This document shows, piece by piece, positions 5,361 to 7,542 of a stretch of 7,542 nt of DNA. The stretch covers positions 1 to 7,542 of the forward strand of contig JBAZTW010000059.1 in the NCBI GenBank assembly GCA_041661665.1. Reading direction: 5' to 3'. Position numbers and translations under genes: made by a program. The stretch is from GWC2-45-44 sp041661665. Its GTDB lineage: Bacteria > Planctomycetota > Phycisphaerae > Sedimentisphaerales > UBA12454. Positions within the stretch are counted from its first letter, which is position 1, and the number at the start of each line of letters is the position of its first letter. The notes beneath the pieces were generated by a model. That model worked only from the letters and a program-made list of their open reading frames with translations, was not told the origin of the DNA and made no database searches.

Positions 5361-7541
5361 ACTTTCCTTGACGGGAAGAATATATTCCTCAAAAACTTTC
5401 GGTTCAGAATTTGGGTCAAAATCCGGCTCGGTATCTGGTAAATAATTCGGCTCTGAATTTGGTTCTAAACCTGGCTGCGAATTAGTATCTTCGCCCAGCA
5501 ATTCGAGAACATCCTGCATTTTTTCGTACTTGTTTTTAATCTCTTTAACAGCGGCAGGGCTGCTGTTTGTATCGACAACATAAGGCGTGATAAACGCCAG
5601 CAGTTCGTTGTTTGACTGTCCCGTATCATAGTGCCTGAACAGTTTGCCAACCATCGGCATATCGCCGAAGAGCGGAATTTTCTGTTCTACAAGACTGTCA
5701 TTTTTGAAAAGAATACCGCCAAGCATTAAAGTTTCGCCATCGTTGACTATCATATGCGTAGTCGTATTCAACTCGTTTGTGGCGATATTGCCATTAATAA
5801 GAGTATCCTCAACTTCTGATATAATCAGATTTATTGTCATATCGACCGCTTTTTCGGGCGTTATATTAGGCCTGACTCGAAGTATAACGCCGACATTGCG
5901 ATACTGAATTGCATCACGCTGTGACAGGCCTTCGGTAGAAGTCTGCGTGCTTTGCAGAAACGGCACGCTTTTACCTTTAAAAAATTCCGCCTCCTCATTA
6001 TCTTTCGTCCATAAGGTCGGCTGATTTAAAACCTTCGCATTAACTTCGCGAATCAAAAGGTCAACAAGCAGGTTTATATTAGCCGTTGATGTGGCCGTAA
6101 ATGTGCCGTGACTTTGAGTATAAGCAAGCTGTGTCAAGGCAGTCAGCGCATTTTCTCCTAAATTACCAAACGCGGCCTTGTCAGACGCGAGCTTGATACC
6201 TAATGAGGTCATATTCTCATGGTTGACCTCTATAATAACGACCTTTATCATAACCTGTTTGCCCGGCTGGTCGAGAGCCATAATCATTGCTTTGAGACTT
6301 TCCTGATATTCACTGGGCGAAAGCACAAGAATAGCCTTGCTGCGATGAACAGGAATAAATCTTATTCTTCCTATCAGGTTACTGGTCGGCATTTGTTCGG
6401 CGGCTCTGTCGCGAGCATTGTTCCACCACGGCGTTATAACATCGGGATTAACCTGACTGGTTTCTTTGCCTGCATCGCTTTGCTTCTGGCCGGTCTCGCT
6501 TGTCGAATATTCGGACAAACCGCGTTTACTTCGCTTCAATATCGCACTTGTGCCTGCTTCGTTAAGTATCGCGTTAAGCTGATCGCAAAGGTCTTCGGCA
6601 TCGGCATAGTTTAGCGTAATAACCATAGGCAACTCGGCAACATCCATCTTATCAAGCTCTTCGATGAGCTGGCGAATCACATCATACGCTTCTGGAATCT
6701 TGCTTATAACGATAATCTTCTTGGTGTCCGGCACAGGCTCGAAAGTCAGTTGGCCATAAAGCGCTCCAACAATTTTTTTCTTTTTTTCATCTTCACCGCC
6801 ACCCCACCACCACCACGGCAGAGAGTTTTCACTCGATTCCTCCGTGAAAAGTTTTGTCAGCAGGTCCGCCATACGGACTGGATCGGAATTTTGTAATTCA
6901 ATTATAACAGGTTTGACCTTGCTGACATCGAGCGGAACATCCCATTCGGCAATCTGTGCGACTATTTTTACCATATTCTCCGGCGAGGCAACAACTGTTA
7001 CCTGCTGCATAGTCGGAAATGCTATCGCTTTTACGACATCAGTCGGGTTCTGCTGACTTTGGCCATATCTTCTTGAAAACCAGTCGCCAGAATCGCTCTC
7101 TTTGCCATAAAGGTCATCTATCTGTTTTTTCACCTGCTCCGCGTCGGCGTGTTTAAGTTCAAATGTTTTGGTTTCAAATTTGCCCGTGGGAACATCAATT
7201 TCAGCGATGAATTTTTTGAGCATTTCGCGCATTTCGGCTCTGCCGAAGAGCATAATCTGGCCTGCCTGTCGCAGAGGCTGGACAAGAACGCTGGCCTTCA
7301 ATTCCGTTCCAGGCATTTTCTGCATCGCTTCGTTAAGCCTCTCGGCAACTTCGCTGACATCGACATACATTATGGAAATAGTTTCATATTCCGACTGAAC
7401 CTGCCCGGCCTGGTCGAGTTTTTCAATCCACTGACCAATTCGTTTAATATCGTCAGCGGATGCGCGGGCAATAATCCATTTACGTCTCGATTCGGGAATC
7501 AGTACGATAGGCGTTCTCGAAGATTCAATTATAACAGACTC
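5064..7541 (-). CDS. GspD-family secretin fused in frame to a tyrosine recombinase C terminus (5' partial)
   Basis: Outer-membrane secretin, the channel-forming ring of type II secretion or type IV pilus-like machines. The frame stays open through the right window edge: codons 7371-7541 encode secretin-like sequence (WIIARASADDIKRIGQWIEK), so the Met at 7370 is internal. Numbered from that Met: N-type modules at ~66-147, ~153-243 and ~247-368. The secretin core is ~370-600, with NAKVLNQPTLWTKDNEEAEF, then GETLMLGGILF, VEQKIPLFGDMPMVGKLFRH and ELLAFITPYVVDT, all standard for the family. Each N-module carries a tryptophan-bearing insert (W97; W186-189; W315-316). Residues ~600-665 are an acidic, Pro-rich tail (EPNSEPNYLPDTEPDFDPNS). 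From about residue 671 the protein is recombinase, not secretin (see next entry). The secretin core is complete, so the channel could still work. Which secretion system it serves is unknown because no gsp neighbours are visible. Confidence 0.88.
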   Translation of the reverse strand, partial: ESVIIESSRTPIVLIPESRRKWIIARASADDIKRIGQWIEKLDQAGQVQSEYETISIMYVDVSEVAERLNEAMQKMPGTELKASVLVQPLRQAGQIMLFGRAEMREMLKKFIAEIDVPTGKFETKTFELKHADAEQVKKQIDDLYGKESDSGDWFSRRYGQSQQNPTDVVKAIAFPTMQQVTVVASPENMVKIVAQIAEWDVPLDVSKVKPVIIELQNSDPVRMADLLTKLFTEESSENSLPWWWWGGGEDEKKKKIVGALYGQLTFEPVPDTKKIIVISKIPEAYDVIRQLIEELDKMDVAELPMVITLNYADAEDLCDQLNAILNEAGTSAILKRSKRGLSEYSTSETGQKQSDAGKETSQVNPDVITPWWNNARDRAAEQMPTSNLIGRIRFIPVHRSKAILVLSPSEYQESLKAMIMALDQPGKQVMIKVVIIEVNHENMTSLGIKLASDKAAFGNLGENALTALTQLAYTQSHGTFTATSTANINLLVDLLIREVNAKVLNQPTLWTKDNEEAEFFKGKSVPFLQSTQTSTEGLSQRDAIQYRNVGVILRVRPNITPEKAVDMTINLIISEVEDTLINGNIATNELNTTTHMIVNDGETLMLGGILFKNDSLVEQKIPLFGDMPMVGKLFRHYDTGQSNNELLAFITPYVVDTNSSPAAVKEIKNKYEKMQDVLELLGEDTNSQPGLEPNSEPNYLPDTEPDFDPNSEPKVFEEYILPVKESHQRQPGKHYTPTGLGHAVVKAIKKAFRPEGMSDEKFSKWTPSQHWHPHQLRHNAATFLRKEFGLETARTILGHRSAAITEVYAELDQQKAVEAIVKVG
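5400..5474 (-). repeat. Degenerate repeat encoding the Glu/Asp-Pro-Asn tail of the secretin
   Basis: The plus strand shows recurring GAATTTGG-like units that encode a run of EPN, EPD and DPN triplets between the secretin core and the recombinase part. Such slippage-prone repeats beside the fusion point may have helped the rearrangement (inference). Confidence 0.45.
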
Positions 7542-7542
7542 C

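Noticed and set aside
1241..7541. Single secretion operon linking pilin-like, C39-like, dockerin and secretin genes
   Set aside because: A clear terminator, separate promoter candidates and a recombinase scar divide the genes, and no ATPase, inner-membrane platform or prepilin peptidase gene is present.

Overview
The window most likely comes from the chromosome of a planctomycete, probably class Phycisphaerae. This rests on family resemblance and not on a marker gene. The hints are an exported protein ending in a two-loop dockerin-like module, a type IV pilin-like protein with a C-terminal H-x10-DG motif, a secretin with several N-modules, a tandem zinc-finger anti-sigma-like membrane protein, and an integrase fragment with the PHQLRHNAAT motif I associate with planctomycete tyrosine recombinases. 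No rRNA, tRNA, CRISPR array or intact mobile element was seen.

Layout. At the left edge (2-1228, plus strand) is a membrane anti-sigma-factor-like protein whose true start lies before the window. It converges on a minus-strand pilin-like gene (1241-2056), which has its own strong promoter and probably a leaderless mRNA. Behind that lies a hairpin terminator (2105-2151) belonging to the next minus-strand gene (2198-3991), a large exported protein with a C39-like cysteine peptidase domain and a cysteine-rich tail. Its 5' leader contains a perfect complement of its own ribosome binding site. Next is a dockerin-bearing exported protein (4163-4960, minus). The right part (5064-7541, minus) is a GspD-family secretin that runs off the right edge. 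Its C terminus is joined in frame to the last ~98 residues of a tyrosine recombinase.

How the genes relate. Four of the five genes encode exported or envelope proteins (pilin-like, C39-like, dockerin, secretin), and the fifth is a likely transmembrane regulator. The minus-strand genes are not one operon: a terminator, separate promoter candidates and spacers of 52-171 bp divide them. The two points most worth following are the secretin-recombinase fusion and the C39-like protein with its self-complementary leader and Cys-loop tail. A single new multi-gene system cannot be demonstrated from this window.
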